This document shows, one piece after another, positions 24,720 through 37,712 of a DNA stretch of 64,000 nucleotides (within the stretch, counting starts at the first letter, position 1; each line of letters starts with the position of its first letter). The stretch covers positions 372,001 through 436,000 of the forward strand of contig JACKBC010000001.1 in the NCBI GenBank assembly GCA_020634755.1, written 5' to 3'. The translations under genes and the position numbers were made by a program. Under the pieces are notes generated by a model. It was not told the origin of the DNA and searched no databases. It saw nothing but the letters and a program-made list of their open reading frames with translations. This DNA is from Caldilineaceae bacterium. Its GTDB lineage: Bacteria > Chloroflexota > Anaerolineae > Caldilineales > Caldilineaceae.

Positions 24720-26033
24720 TCAGGGCGACAGATCCCACGGGCTGCACATTACACCGTCAGCGTCAAAGGCAAGCGGTCTTTCACCGACGATTTTCAAGCG
24801 GGGGTGCGCCTCTACGCCGGGACGCAGGCTGGGACTCACCCAAAGTCGATCCAGCGTCAACGTATCGCGCATAAATACAATGCGGGCGCTCTCCTGCTCC
24901 TCGCCGCAGCCGCGCAGCGCGGCCTGGATGGTGCGACGGTCATCGGCCATGGTCATGGGCATGCTGGTGCGCCACATGCCCAATACGCCCGAAGTAAGCG
25001 CATTGGTATAAACGGCCTTCCAATCGATCTGCCGGGCCAAGCGCGCGGTAATCACGTTGGCCAGCCCCATGCCATATGCATTGCCGTGGGTGGCTTCCGT
25101 TAAGTCTAATGCCGCAATGGTGGCAATATCCACGCCATCGCTAGGTTCGGCCTGGCGCGGAATCTTCATGCGGCTGATGACGTTGGTATCCATGCCGGTG
25201 CCGCTAATGTTTTTGCCCAGCGCGCGCACCACCAGCACGTCGATCTGCGGAAAAGGCAGGCTGGGCATGAGCGCTTTGGCCTTGACCAACAGCGCCGCTT
25301 CGCGTTCGGCGCCAATGTCGCACGCGGGCAGGCCGTGAATTTCGGCGGTCTGGTCGTAGGCGTTTTCCACAATTGCCAGCCCGCCCACAATGTTGGTTTG
25401 GGCTTCATAGACGCGCGCAGCCGGCCCCATGTAGTGGATCAGCCCGTAGACGCCGCGGGCGTGCATGACCGCCGCGCCCTGCTGCTTACCCAGCCCAATC
25501 ACCAACATTTTGGCCAGCCCGCTTTCAATCTGGCTGCGAAAGCTGGTGTGTGGTTTAATGCGCGCGATCAGAAAGGTGTGGTCAGCGCCGGCCGAGAGCA
25601 GATCCTGAAAAAGCGGCGGTCCGTCTGTCAGTTGGCCGATTTGGCGCACGTCCATGGTGGCGCGGATGGGGGCGCCCACGCTGGTCTCGGTCACGCCCAG
25701 GTTGGCCAGCATTTCGGTCTGGCTTTCCGCCGTGGCGCCGGCATGGCTGCCCATGGCGGGCGTAATAAACGGATGCAATCCCGCGGCCTGGAATTGGGCC
25801 ACCACGGCTTGGACAATAAGGGGCAAATTGGCAATGCCGCGGCTGCCCACGCCTATGGCCACGCTGGCGCCGGGCGGCATTTTGGCCAGCACGCCGCTCT
25901 CTTGCACGGCGCGGGCAGCGGCCGCTGCCACATCTGCCACGCGCGGCGCGTCAAAGTGTTGTTCGATCTCCAGCAGCGTGGCGGGCAATGGGGCTGGAAA
26001 GTGAAGGTCTTGGATCTGTGCAAAGAGGTTCAT
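24720..26033 (-). CDS. LarA-like (lactate racemase N-terminal domain) protein
   Basis: Protein of 437 residues whose N-terminal half shows the LarA_N/DUF2088 pattern: VAIGVGSRGIANLPLIVQAVV, PAMGSHAGAT, LGVTE and a His-containing IKPHTSFRSQIESGLAKML. In true LarA a nickel-pincer cofactor is bound to a lysine in this area; a lysine is present in GLAKMLVIG, but I cannot align it with certainty. The C-terminal half keeps conserved blocks such as LGKNISGTGMDTNV. Proteins of this kind are often annotated as lactate-racemase-like, but enzymatic roles vary and no larB, larC or larE gene is nearby. The adjacent ATP-grasp gene suggests a shared pathway. Confidence 0.75.
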   Translation of the reverse strand: MNLFAQIQDLHFPAPLPATLLEIEQHFDAPRVADVAAAAARAVQESGVLAKMPPGASVAIGVGSRGIANLPLIVQAVVAQFQAAGLHPFITPAMGSHAGATAESQTEMLANLGVTETSVGAPIRATMDVRQIGQLTDGPPLFQDLLSAGADHTFLIARIKPHTSFRSQIESGLAKMLVIGLGKQQGAAVMHARGVYGLIHYMGPAARVYEAQTNIVGGLAIVENAYDQTAEIHGLPACDIGAEREAALLVKAKALMPSLPFPQIDVLVVRALGKNISGTGMDTNVISRMKIPRQAEPSDGVDIATIAALDLTEATHGNAYGMGLANVITARLARQIDWKAVYTNALTSGVLGMWRTSMPMTMADDRRTIQAALRGCGEEQESARIVFMRDTLTLDRLWVSPSLRPGVEAHPRLKIVGERPLAFDADGVMCSPWDLSP

Positions 26034-26112
26034 ATCGGGAAGTATAGCATAGGGTGATGGGGTTGTGTAGTTAGCGGGATAAAGTGGAATCGGAAAAATT
26101 CTTTATCCATAG

Positions 26113-26190
26113 GACTTACGCAAGCTCAGAGGGCAAATTACCAGGTCAACTATGTTATGCACTCCTGACGATCCGCCTGCGCTGCGTCCA
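26113..26190 (+). repeat. Family A repeat, copy A4
   Basis: Starts GACTTACGCAAGCTCAGAGG and ends CTGCGCTGCGTCC; the right end has lost the final AAGTC. It lies between the divergent LarA-like and uvrB genes, upstream of the uvrB promoter. Confidence 0.7.
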
Positions 26191-26232
26191 TTGTAAAGGT
26201 TCGTGACTGCCCTGTTAGTCGACCATTTTGCT

Positions 26233-26262
26233 TTGGACAAATCACTCTAAACACGCTATAAT
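26233..26262 (+). promoter_or_regulatory. Probable sigma-70-type promoter of uvrB
   Basis: TTGGAC (26233-26238) and TATAAT (26257-26262) are separated by 18 bases and lie 50 bp before the start codon. The -10 box is a perfect consensus. Confidence 0.75.
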
Positions 26263-26270
26263 ACAGACAG

Positions 26271-26284
26271 AGAACTTATGTTCT
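26271..26284. promoter_or_regulatory. LexA (SOS) operator before uvrB
   Basis: The 14-base palindrome AGAAC-TTAT-GTTCT contains GAAC-N4-GTTC, the SOS box known from Gram-positive bacteria. It starts 9 bases after the -10 box, so a bound repressor would cover the transcription start. This fits a DNA-repair gene under SOS control. Confidence 0.75.
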
Positions 26285-26312
26285 GAGCCTTCTTGTTCAC
26301 AAAGGAAATCCC

Positions 26313-28343
26313 ATGCCTGACTCTTCTAACCAGGTTTTTAAAGTCATCAGCGAATACCAGCCCACGGGCGATCAGCCGCAGGCCATCCAGAAGCTGGCGC
26401 AGGGCGTGTGCAGCGAGCTGCCCCACCAGATTCTGCTGGGCGTAACCGGTTCGGGCAAGACCTACACCATGGCCAAAGTGATTGAGCAAGTGCAGCGGCC
26501 CACGCTGGTGTTGGCGCATAATAAGACGCTGGCCGCGCAGCTTTACAGCGAGTTCCGCGAATTCTTTCCCAACAACGCGGTCGAATATTTTGTCAGCTAT
26601 TATGACTACTATCAGCCGGAAGCGTATATTCCGCGTTCGGACACCTACATTGAAAAAGAGTCGCAGACCAATGATGAAATCGACCGGCTGCGGCTGGCCG
26701 CCACGCGCGCTCTCTTTACCCGGCGCGACGTGGTGATTGTGGCTTCGGTCTCGTGCATCTATGGCCTGGGCAGTCCGCAAGATTATGGGCAGGCCGTGGT
26801 GCATCTGCGCCTGGGCGAAATGATCCGGCGCAACAGCGTGCTGCGCCACCTGGTGGAGATTTACTATGAACGCAACGACAGCACGCTACAGCGCGGTAAA
26901 TTCCGCGTGCGTGGCGATGTGCTGGAAGTGCAGCCTGCCGACAGCGACTTTGCCTATCGCATTAGCCTGTGGGGCGATGAGATCGAGCGCATTAGCGAGA
27001 TCGACACGCTGACCGGCGAGATTCTGGCCGAGCATCAGCAGATTGACATCTATCCGGCCAAGCACTTTGTCACGCCCCAGGATCGGCTGTCCGAAGCCAT
27101 TGACGACATTGAAGAAGAGCTGGAAGAGCGGCTCAAGTTTCTGCAAGCCAGCGACAAGCGGCTGGAGGCGCAGCGGTTGGAACAGCGCGTGCGCTATGAT
27201 ATTGAGATGCTGCGCGAGGTGGGCTATTGCAACGGCGTCGAAAATTATAGCCGCCCTCTGGCGCAGCGTCCGGCGGGCAGCACGCCGTGGACGCTGCTCG
27301 ACTATTTCCCGGCTGATTGGCTGCTCATGGTGGATGAGAGCCACATGTCTATTCCGCAGGTGCGTGGCATGTATAATGGCGACCGCGCCCGCAAAGAGGT
27401 GCTGGTCGATTATGGCTTCCGGCTGCCCAGCGCGCTGGACAATCGTCCGCTGCGCTTTGACGAGTTTGAGCAGCACGTGCATCAGGCCATCTACGTCAGC
27501 GCCACGCCCGGCCCATACGAATATGAGCACGCCGGCCAACAGATTGTGGAGCAGGTCATCCGTCCCACCGGTCTGCTGGATCCAGTGGTAGAGGTGCGCC
27601 CCACCGAAGGGCAGATCGACGACCTGCTCAAAGAGATTCGGTTGCGCGTGGATAAGGGGCAGCGCGTTATGGTCACCACGCTGACCAAGCGCATGTCCGA
27701 AGATTTGACCGAATATCTGGCCGAGCTGAACATCAAGGTCAACTATCTGCACAGCGAAATTCACACCCTTGAGCGAGTCGAGATTCTGCGCGATCTGCGC
27801 ATGGGCGTCTATGACGTGGTGGTGGGCATCAACCTGCTGCGCGAGGGCTTGGACTTGCCCGAAGTGTCGCTGGTGGCCATTTTGGATGCCGACAAAGAGG
27901 GCTTCCTGCGCAGCGCCAGTGCGCTGATCCAGACCATTGGGCGCGCCGCCCGCCACGTGGAGGGCAAGGCGATTCTCTACGCCGACAAGATGACCGCCGC
28001 CATGGAAACGGCCATCACCGAGACCAACCGCCGCCGCGAGATTCAGGAGAAGCACAACCAGGAGCACGGCATTACGCCGCAGGGCATTGTCAAAAGCATC
28101 CGCGACTTGACCGACCGCGTCAAGATTCTAGCCGAGTCCAAAGAGACGTATGAAGTGGAACATCCCGAAGAAAGCTTCGAAATGGATCCGGCCCTGCTGC
28201 CGCCCGACGAGCTGGCCAAGCTGATCAAGCAAGTGGAGCGCGAAATGAAAGAAGCCGCCAAAGCCCTCGAGTTCGAACGGGCCGCCCAGCTGCGCGATCA
28301 GCTCGTGAAGTTGCGGCAGGCTGAGTTAGGGATGCGGGTGTGA
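26313..28343 (+). CDS. uvrB: Excinuclease ABC subunit B
   Basis: UvrB is the damage-verifying helicase-like subunit of bacterial nucleotide excision repair; it receives damaged DNA from UvrA and recruits UvrC. At 676 residues it has full family length. Walker A is GVTGSGKTYTMAKV (about residues 43-56), the damage-clamping beta-hairpin is YYDYYQPEAYIP, helicase motifs are VDESHMSIPQ and GRAARHVEG, and the C-terminal UVR motif for UvrC contact ends LEFERAAQLRDQLVKLRQ. AAAGGAA precedes the ATG. A consensus promoter and a LexA-type operator lie directly upstream. A toxin-antitoxin pair follows 40 bp downstream on the same strand. Confidence 0.98.
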   Translation: MPDSSNQVFKVISEYQPTGDQPQAIQKLAQGVCSELPHQILLGVTGSGKTYTMAKVIEQVQRPTLVLAHNKTLAAQLYSEFREFFPNNAVEYFVSYYDYYQPEAYIPRSDTYIEKESQTNDEIDRLRLAATRALFTRRDVVIVASVSCIYGLGSPQDYGQAVVHLRLGEMIRRNSVLRHLVEIYYERNDSTLQRGKFRVRGDVLEVQPADSDFAYRISLWGDEIERISEIDTLTGEILAEHQQIDIYPAKHFVTPQDRLSEAIDDIEEELEERLKFLQASDKRLEAQRLEQRVRYDIEMLREVGYCNGVENYSRPLAQRPAGSTPWTLLDYFPADWLLMVDESHMSIPQVRGMYNGDRARKEVLVDYGFRLPSALDNRPLRFDEFEQHVHQAIYVSATPGPYEYEHAGQQIVEQVIRPTGLLDPVVEVRPTEGQIDDLLKEIRLRVDKGQRVMVTTLTKRMSEDLTEYLAELNIKVNYLHSEIHTLERVEILRDLRMGVYDVVVGINLLREGLDLPEVSLVAILDADKEGFLRSASALIQTIGRAARHVEGKAILYADKMTAAMETAITETNRRREIQEKHNQEHGITPQGIVKSIRDLTDRVKILAESKETYEVEHPEESFEMDPALLPPDELAKLIKQVEREMKEAAKALEFERAAQLRDQLVKLRQAELGMRV

Positions 28344-28383
28344 TGGATTGACAATTAGCCAATAGACACAAAGGATTTTCTCA

Positions 28384-28620
28384 ATGCGTGAGCAAGTGAT
28401 CATAACCAATAATGAAGCGACTCTTCGAATCCCACGGTTCTTTGTTGAAGAACTACACATTCAGGACGGTGATGAACTTGAGTTTTCCATCATTGATGGT
28501 GCACTGATTGTTCGTCCTCTTAGTGAAACAGAACGAGAAGCAAAACTTGATAAGATTATTCAAGGTCTTCTAAAAAAACGCAAGAGTGTTTATGAAGCCC
28601 TGGCATCGGGCGTTGAATAG
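28384..28620 (+). CDS. AbrB/SpoVT-domain antitoxin-like protein
   Basis: Small DNA-binding-type protein of 78 residues. The first 45 residues follow the swapped-hairpin AbrB pattern (TNNEATLRIPRFFVEELHIQDGDELEFSII), and the Lys/Glu-rich C-terminus (SETEREAKLDKIIQGLLKKR) would contact and neutralise the toxin. AAAGGA lies upstream of the ATG. The stop is three bases before the Doc-type toxin start, the tight order antitoxin-toxin typical of type II modules. The base composition is more AT-rich than that of uvrB and gyrA on either side, suggesting later arrival. Autoregulation through its own promoter is likely but no operator could be recognised. Confidence 0.8.
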   Translation: MREQVIITNNEATLRIPRFFVEELHIQDGDELEFSIIDGALIVRPLSETEREAKLDKIIQGLLKKRKSVYEALASGVE

Positions 28621-28623
28621 CGC

Positions 28624-29001
28624 ATGTTTCACTTTTTACATAAGAGAGACATTCTGCACATGCACACTATTTTGATAGATGAGTATGGCGGGGTACATGG
28701 ATTGCGCGATGATGGCATATTAGAATCAGCTCTTGCAGCCGCCGAAAATCGCGCCTATTATGAAAATGCCGACCTGGCAAGTTGCGCTGCCACATATGCG
28801 TTCCACCTGTGTGAAGCGCATGCATTTCTAGATGGTAATAAGCGCATTGCCGCAATGGCGGCTGAAGCGTTTTTTGAGTTGAATGGTGCCTATCTTGCGT
28901 TGGACAATGAGCGGCTTGAACAACTCATTTTCCAAATTGCCGCTGGTGAAATTGACCGAAACGGCATTGAACAAATCTTTCAAGAACATACGAAAATTTA
29001 G
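28624..29001 (+). CDS. Doc-family (Fic-fold) toxin
   Basis: Protein of 125 residues. The Fic signature is HAFLDGNKRIA (residues 63-73), corresponding to Doc HxFx(D/N)GNKR, with the family-typical N-terminal LHMHTILIDEYGGVHGLRDDGILESAL. Known Doc proteins phosphorylate elongation factor Tu and stop translation; the conserved motif is intact, so activity is plausible. The usual partner of Doc is a Phd-type antitoxin, whereas the gene just upstream here encodes an AbrB-type protein. An internal ATG at 28660 (MHTILIDEYG) is an alternative start. The gene is followed by gyrA after 17 bases. Confidence 0.87.
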   Translation: MFHFLHKRDILHMHTILIDEYGGVHGLRDDGILESALAAAENRAYYENADLASCAATYAFHLCEAHAFLDGNKRIAAMAAEAFFELNGAYLALDNERLEQLIFQIAAGEIDRNGIEQIFQEHTKI

Positions 29002-29018
29002 CCTTTAGGACAGACTGA

Positions 29019-32666
<3,648 letters not shown>

Positions 32667-32675
32667 TAAAATAAA

Positions 32676-32713
32676 TGCAAAAAGCGCCGCCTTGCGAGGT
32701 GGCGCTTTTTGCA
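32676..32713. terminator. Bidirectional terminator between gyrA and the giant surface-protein gene
   Basis: The 16-bp arms TGCAAAAAGCGCCGCC and GGTGGCGCTTTTTGCA, with a 6-base loop, give A/T runs on both sides, fitting termination of both convergent genes. Confidence 0.88.
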
Positions 32714-32738
32714 TCAGCTATGCAGACACGCGCAATTT

Positions 32739-35700
32739 TTATCGCGCAATCAACGGCAGATAGAGCGAACCGCCGCGCATGACGTCAATCACCACGCGCT
32801 CGCTTGTCCCATCCACCTTGACAATCTCCAATACGTAGGCATCGTTATGCTGGAGCGTGGCGCCGGCATCCAGCCAATCATAGGTAGCTGCCTGGCGGGA
32901 TTGCCCGTTGACCATGCTGGGAATTAGCTCGCTACGCCGACTGGATTCAACACCGTTGGACTGCCAAATATAGAAGCCCACTACGTTTGTTTCATCCACC
33001 ATTTGCCAGCGCACCAGCACGCCATCTGGCGTTTGGGTCAAGCTGTGTGCGGCCAGTTGAATGCCCGTGGGGTTGAGAATCTGCACGCTGGCGCAATCCT
33101 CATCATCGCCATCTTTGGGTACGGGCGCGCCGCCCGCCAGGGCGTTGGTGACGCGCGCCAGGTTGGGCGCATGGCCAGCCGGGCTACAATTGGTCATGGC
33201 GGGCAGCAGCGTGGTGTCCGCCAAAGTGGTGAAGTACACATCCATGCTGATGCTTTCTCCGGCGCCTAGTCCATCCGGATCGTTTGACAGCAGGTCACTC
33301 CAGGTCAAAATGCCATTGGCTACGGTTGGCGCGGGTAAAGTAGGGACGACGGATTGATAGTTAATGAAGACATTACTATAGCGATCCTCTAGCGGCAAAA
33401 CGGTGATGGTGACGTTACCCGTGTTGGTAATGCGGATGGTAAAGGAGATGGTTGCGCCCACGCCAAATGGGTTGACGCCATTGAGCGTTTTGCTCAGAGC
33501 CAACATGGGGTTAGCGGGAGCGGCCGTTACGGTGACGCCCGCCGGGTCGTGGTCATCCTCATCGCCGCCATTCTGGCCGTCTTCATTCACCACGTCGTCT
33601 TTTAGGTTTGTAGACTCGCCCGCGCCGTCGCCGTTGGTGCTGTTGGGCGTCGAGTCTGCATCGGGCAACTTAGCGCCATTGGCATCGGTCGCGCTCGACA
33701 CATAGTCAACGATCTCCGCCGTATTGGTGTAGACGCCATTGGCCAGCAGCGCGTCCGACGTCAGCACAATATTGATGACCGCGCTTTCGCCTGGCCCAAT
33801 CGGTCCCGCCACGGTGGCGAGGGCCGTGCCAGTCGTTGGACTCCAACCGTTGCTATCGTTAGTGCTTAAAGTGAAGCCGACCGGTATATAGTCGGCAATT
33901 TGAATATCAGCCGCCGTCACCACACCTTGATTGTAGATGGTGATAGTAAAGGCTACATCATCGCCGGGCTCAATATTGGCCGGCTGGCCGGAAGCCAGCT
34001 TCTTATCCAACGCCAGGTCAAAGCGGCAATAATAGCCAAAGTCCAGGTCCAGATTGTTGGTGGTCATTATGCCGGAGGTCTGCGTATCTGCCGCGCCATC
34101 AGTAATATTGGGCTGATTTTGGCCCAGCACAAAGCCAGCCAGCGGGCCTCCCGGATCAAAGTTGGTGGCATCTACCTCCACTTCATAATTCTTACCATTG
34201 ATCACTTGGAAGTTGTACGATCCGTCTACCCCTAATACGGTGGCCGTGGTAGTGGTCACCAGCGAGCTGACAATGCGCGCACCGCTGCCATCCAGTTCAT
34301 ATAGATTGATCAGCACGCCGTTGATGCCCGGTTCGTTGGCGTCTTGCACGCCGTCATTATCAATGTCGTGCCAGATGTAGTCACCCAGCAGCAGTTTGGG
34401 TTCTGGTGGATCAATGGCAAACTCGACACAGGCATCGACGCCCAGCGCACTGGCTTTGTTGTAGCTCATGCCCGCCGTGGCGCATTCGGTTGCTGCCGCA
34501 CCCGTTGTCTCTGCCCTGGCGATAAAGCTCACGATGAGCGCCAGCGATTCATTGGGCACAAGTTGGTTATCGCCGTCAAAGTCAATCACGTTGTCCCAAG
34601 TGATGCTGCCATCATCCGTGGGGTCGCTGGCAGGATTAGGCCCGGTCTGGTCCAGCACGCTGTCATACAAAAGATAGCTCACTTCATACGTATCCGTCAA
34701 CGGCAAGGAGGTAATGGGCAGATCGCCCGTATTCGTAATGCGGATGGTAAAGCTGATCAGTGAACCTACCGTTACTGGCGTCGGCGTATTGACGATTTTG
34801 ACGAGATCAATGGCGGTGACGGGAGCCTCTTCATTGGTAAAGGAGATTTGCGTGGTCCCGCCATCGCTGACCGTGAGCCCCGTTTGCGGATTGGTTGTGC
34901 TACTGGTCGTCTGCCAGCCTGCGGGGATGCTCGTTTCGGTGACGGTGTAATTACACGTGTTGCTGCTGCCGTCATCCACCAGCAAGTTGCTAAAGGTGAC
35001 CGTCTGCCCATCGGCGCCGGTTGCGGTGTTCAGCACCGGGTTCGTATCGTATGGCGCCGGCAGCGCACAACCCGCCGTGGTCGATGCAATGGTGAACTCC
35101 CAACTGCTGACGCCCGCTGGGTCGCTGCCCACGGCAATGTTCTTGGTCACTTCAATGGCGCCTTTGGCGATAGCCGGCGCAAAGCCAAAGTCGAGCGTGT
35201 GGTTATTTCCCCCTGGTCCCCCAGCGGTGAAGGCAATGGTGGAAAAGCCGACATTGAGCACACCGTTATCACCGTCTGAATCATCGAGATCGCTTTTGTT
35301 ATTATTGGTGCTGTCACCGTTCTGGTCGGCTTGGGTAATGGCGCTATTGGCCGGTAGGCTACCGTCGGTCAGCGAGACGCGCACTTCATAGTTGGTGCGC
35401 GGATTCAGATTGGTAAAGAGATAGCCGCCATCGCCGCTGGTCGTTTGCGCCGCCCCGACCTGTGTACCGCCGTTATCCATATTGTGTAGCGTCACCTGCA
35501 CCCCGTTGATGCCGGCTTCACCTGGATCTTGAATGCCGTCGCCATCTACATCATTCCAGACGCGATTACCGATTTCGATGGGAGCAGACGCACAGAGTAA
35601 TTCCAAATCGCCCAGACCGGCGGCCTTCCCAAACGTATCTGGCGACGAACCAAGCTGATAAATCTGATATCCGCGCGCATTGTCTTTGCTGCCATTAATG

Positions 35701-37520
35701 TTGCTGAGAAAGGCCACACCGCCCGAAACAAAAACTCCCTGATTTCCTTGACCGTTAATTGGGTCAAAAGCTGTCAAAACCAGGTCGCTGGAACCGGGCA
35801 AGTGGGCCAGGCCGCCCACGGAAAATTCGAAGTGGCCGGAGCCATTCCCCGTATCCACAAAGTCATCCTGATAGAATTCGCCGCCGCTAGAAATGTTGCT
35901 TTCAATGGTAAAGGCGCCGTTTCCATTTGGCGTGGCGCGCAACACCTCTCCGCCCGTCACCGGTCTGTTTACGACATTATTGCCATTAATATCATTGTTC
36001 GCCGGTCCAGACTGATGTCCCCATCGATCAAAGAAGCCGATCATCATATCGCCATCGGCCGAGTCAAACTCAATATCCGACAAAACCGGTTGCGGCACAA
36101 CGTATGTGCGAGAGGTGCTGTCACAGTTCGATGGAAATGAGGTGACCCAAGGGAGCCAGGTTGTGATTGAGTTACAGGAGCCGTTGACGTCGGCGGTTTC
36201 GCGTGTGTAATTGAGGCTAAAGTTCAGCACTTCGGTAAAGGTGGTCGTGACGCCATCATCGGGCAAGCGATAGACGTAGGCGCGCATGGTGCTCAGGCTC
36301 TGCGTAAATTCGCCCGAGCAGACCAGACCCACATAGACCGCGCCATTGTGATATTTGACGCCAAAAGGCTGCGTATCATTTGTGGCGCCAGAGCCATTAC
36401 ACTGGTTCGTTGGCAGGGCATAGGTATCAATCGCGCCTGGCGTACCATTCGGGTTAATGACAATGGAGTGGAGCGTCTTCTGGAAGACATTGACAACCCA
36501 AAGCATGGTTTCGCTGGGGTTGATGTCGATATCGCCCAACCCCACTTTAGCCACTTTTAAAAATGCATCCGAGTCGGCAGAGGGACCAGTGGTGCCCGTG
36601 GGAAGACCGCGCCCGCTGTTGTTGGCAATGGCGCCCACCGCGATGGCGTTGCTATTGCTGTCGATGGCGCCATCCAAATCAAGCCAGAGCGGACTGCTGT
36701 CGTTGCCGGTATTGCCATCCACAGAAAGTCGATAGATGGCGCCCAGATCGCCCTGGCCGTCGTTATCATTATCGATCAGGGCGGTGTGGCGCTTGAGGAA
36801 GGCGGCGGCATAGAGACTGTCTGTCGAGCGCTCATAGGCCAGGCCCCACGTTGCGCCAATTTGGGTGTTATCCGCCTCACGGGTCGGCGCCGGGCGGTTC
36901 GCGCTAATGAGCCCGCTGTAGGTATAGTCCCAGCTGTAAAGCACATCGGCGCTGCCGCTGCCGTTGCGGTAACAAGAGGTTGCCAAACTGGGATTGTTGC
37001 CGCAGTAATCGGCCGGATCATGGAAGCCGGCATTGGCGGTTCCCCCGCCGTCGTTGACAAACTGCACGGTGGTGCCACCGGCAATGGACGGTTCAAGATA
37101 GTTCAAGCTAGCCGGCAGCGTAAACTCAACGCGGTACGGTCCCGCCGCCAACGAACCACAAGTAGCCGTATTGATCGAGTATGTGCCGGCCGCGCTCGTC
37201 GAAGCCACACAGGTCGCGCCAGCTGCGTCAAAAACAGTCACCGTAACGGCGCCCAACCCGGGCTCGCCACTTGTCAGCAAACCGTTTAGATTCGTATCTT
37301 CAAAGACGGCGCCGCTGATCGCACCGGCCGCCAGCGCAATGGCAGGCTCGGGGATAACGTTGTCGATGACACGGTCCACTGATGGCGCAATATCTTGCGG
37401 CAAGGTCTGGTTCAACAACGACGAAACCAGCGGCGGCGGAATCAGCCCGGCCAGCAGCGCAGCCATCAGCAACGCATGGATGAAAACGCGCGCATGCGTC
37501 ACTAGATATTTTTGTGACAT
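32739..37520 (-). CDS. Giant secreted SdrD_B/DUF11 repeat surface protein
   Basis: Protein of 1593 residues from the ATG at 37520, preceded by AAAGGAGA. A signal peptide (HALLMAALLAGLIPPPLVSS) is followed by an SdrD_B-like module (GAISGAVFEDTNLNGLLTSGEPG) and a region of about 500 residues shared with the divergent neighbour at 38031 (GATWGLAYERS, GDIDINPSETMLWVVN, VLSDIEFD, FGKAAGLGDLELLC). Next come a second SdrD_B repeat (IGNRVWNDVDGDGIQDPGEAG), a prealbumin/SpaA-like domain (GAIEVTKNIAVGSDPAGVSS), three DUF11-type repeats (e.g. SFTIRITNTGDLPITSLPL) interrupted by a third SdrD_B unit, and a fibronectin-like C-terminal segment. The chain ends SLYLPLIAR. Aspartate-rich SdrD_B loops usually bind calcium and stiffen stalk-like surface proteins. 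A role in adhesion or an outer sheath is inference. Confidence 0.85.
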   Translation of the reverse strand: MSQKYLVTHARVFIHALLMAALLAGLIPPPLVSSLLNQTLPQDIAPSVDRVIDNVIPEPAIALAAGAISGAVFEDTNLNGLLTSGEPGLGAVTVTVFDAAGATCVASTSAAGTYSINTATCGSLAAGPYRVEFTLPASLNYLEPSIAGGTTVQFVNDGGGTANAGFHDPADYCGNNPSLATSCYRNGSGSADVLYSWDYTYSGLISANRPAPTREADNTQIGATWGLAYERSTDSLYAAAFLKRHTALIDNDNDGQGDLGAIYRLSVDGNTGNDSSPLWLDLDGAIDSNSNAIAVGAIANNSGRGLPTGTTGPSADSDAFLKVAKVGLGDIDINPSETMLWVVNVFQKTLHSIVINPNGTPGAIDTYALPTNQCNGSGATNDTQPFGVKYHNGAVYVGLVCSGEFTQSLSTMRAYVYRLPDDGVTTTFTEVLNFSLNYTRETADVNGSCNSITTWLPWVTSFPSNCDSTSRTYVVPQPVLSDIEFDSADGDMMIGFFDRWGHQSGPANNDINGNNVVNRPVTGGEVLRATPNGNGAFTIESNISSGGEFYQDDFVDTGNGSGHFEFSVGGLAHLPGSSDLVLTAFDPINGQGNQGVFVSGGVAFLSNINGSKDNARGYQIYQLGSSPDTFGKAAGLGDLELLCASAPIEIGNRVWNDVDGDGIQDPGEAGINGVQVTLHNMDNGGTQVGAAQTTSGDGGYLFTNLNPRTNYEVRVSLTDGSLPANSAITQADQNGDSTNNNKSDLDDSDGDNGVLNVGFSTIAFTAGGPGGNNHTLDFGFAPAIAKGAIEVTKNIAVGSDPAGVSSWEFTIASTTAGCALPAPYDTNPVLNTATGADGQTVTFSNLLVDDGSSNTCNYTVTETSIPAGWQTTSSTTNPQTGLTVSDGGTTQISFTNEEAPVTAIDLVKIVNTPTPVTVGSLISFTIRITNTGDLPITSLPLTDTYEVSYLLYDSVLDQTGPNPASDPTDDGSITWDNVIDFDGDNQLVPNESLALIVSFIARAETTGAAATECATAGMSYNKASALGVDACVEFAIDPPEPKLLLGDYIWHDIDNDGVQDANEPGINGVLINLYELDGSGARIVSSLVTTTTATVLGVDGSYNFQVINGKNYEVEVDATNFDPGGPLAGFVLGQNQPNITDGAADTQTSGIMTTNNLDLDFGYYCRFDLALDKKLASGQPANIEPGDDVAFTITIYNQGVVTAADIQIADYIPVGFTLSTNDSNGWSPTTGTALATVAGPIGPGESAVINIVLTSDALLANGVYTNTAEIVDYVSSATDANGAKLPDADSTPNSTNGDGAGESTNLKDDVVNEDGQNGGDEDDHDPAGVTVTAAPANPMLALSKTLNGVNPFGVGATISFTIRITNTGNVTITVLPLEDRYSNVFINYQSVVPTLPAPTVANGILTWSDLLSNDPDGLGAGESISMDVYFTTLADTTLLPAMTNCSPAGHAPNLARVTNALAGGAPVPKDGDDEDCASVQILNPTGIQLAAHSLTQTPDGVLVRWQMVDETNVVGFYIWQSNGVESSRRSELIPSMVNGQSRQAATYDWLDAGATLQHNDAYVLEIVKVDGTSERVVIDVMRGGSLYLPLIAR

Positions 37521-37664
37521 GTTGAATCTCCTTTGAGTGATACATAAACCAAAAGGCAAGGGCGCAAAACAAATATTTGTCTCCGGTAATTCGTCAAAGC
37601 AAAATTGACGAACATCAGCCCCGGTATTCTAAATTGGCAAAAGACTCCCCGCTGACTATCAGTA

Positions 37665-37712
37665 CTAGTATATTTGGCCCATTCACACGGGTAAATGGGC
37701 CAATAGTACTAG
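37665..37712. promoter_or_regulatory. Operator-like palindrome between divergent surface-protein genes
   Basis: The 21-base arms CTAGTATATTTGGCCCATTCA (37665-37685) and the inverse of 37692-37712 agree at 18 positions around a 6-base centre. It lies about 145 bp before one start and 320 bp before the other. No T-run follows, so a shared regulator site is more plausible than a terminator. Confidence 0.5.
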
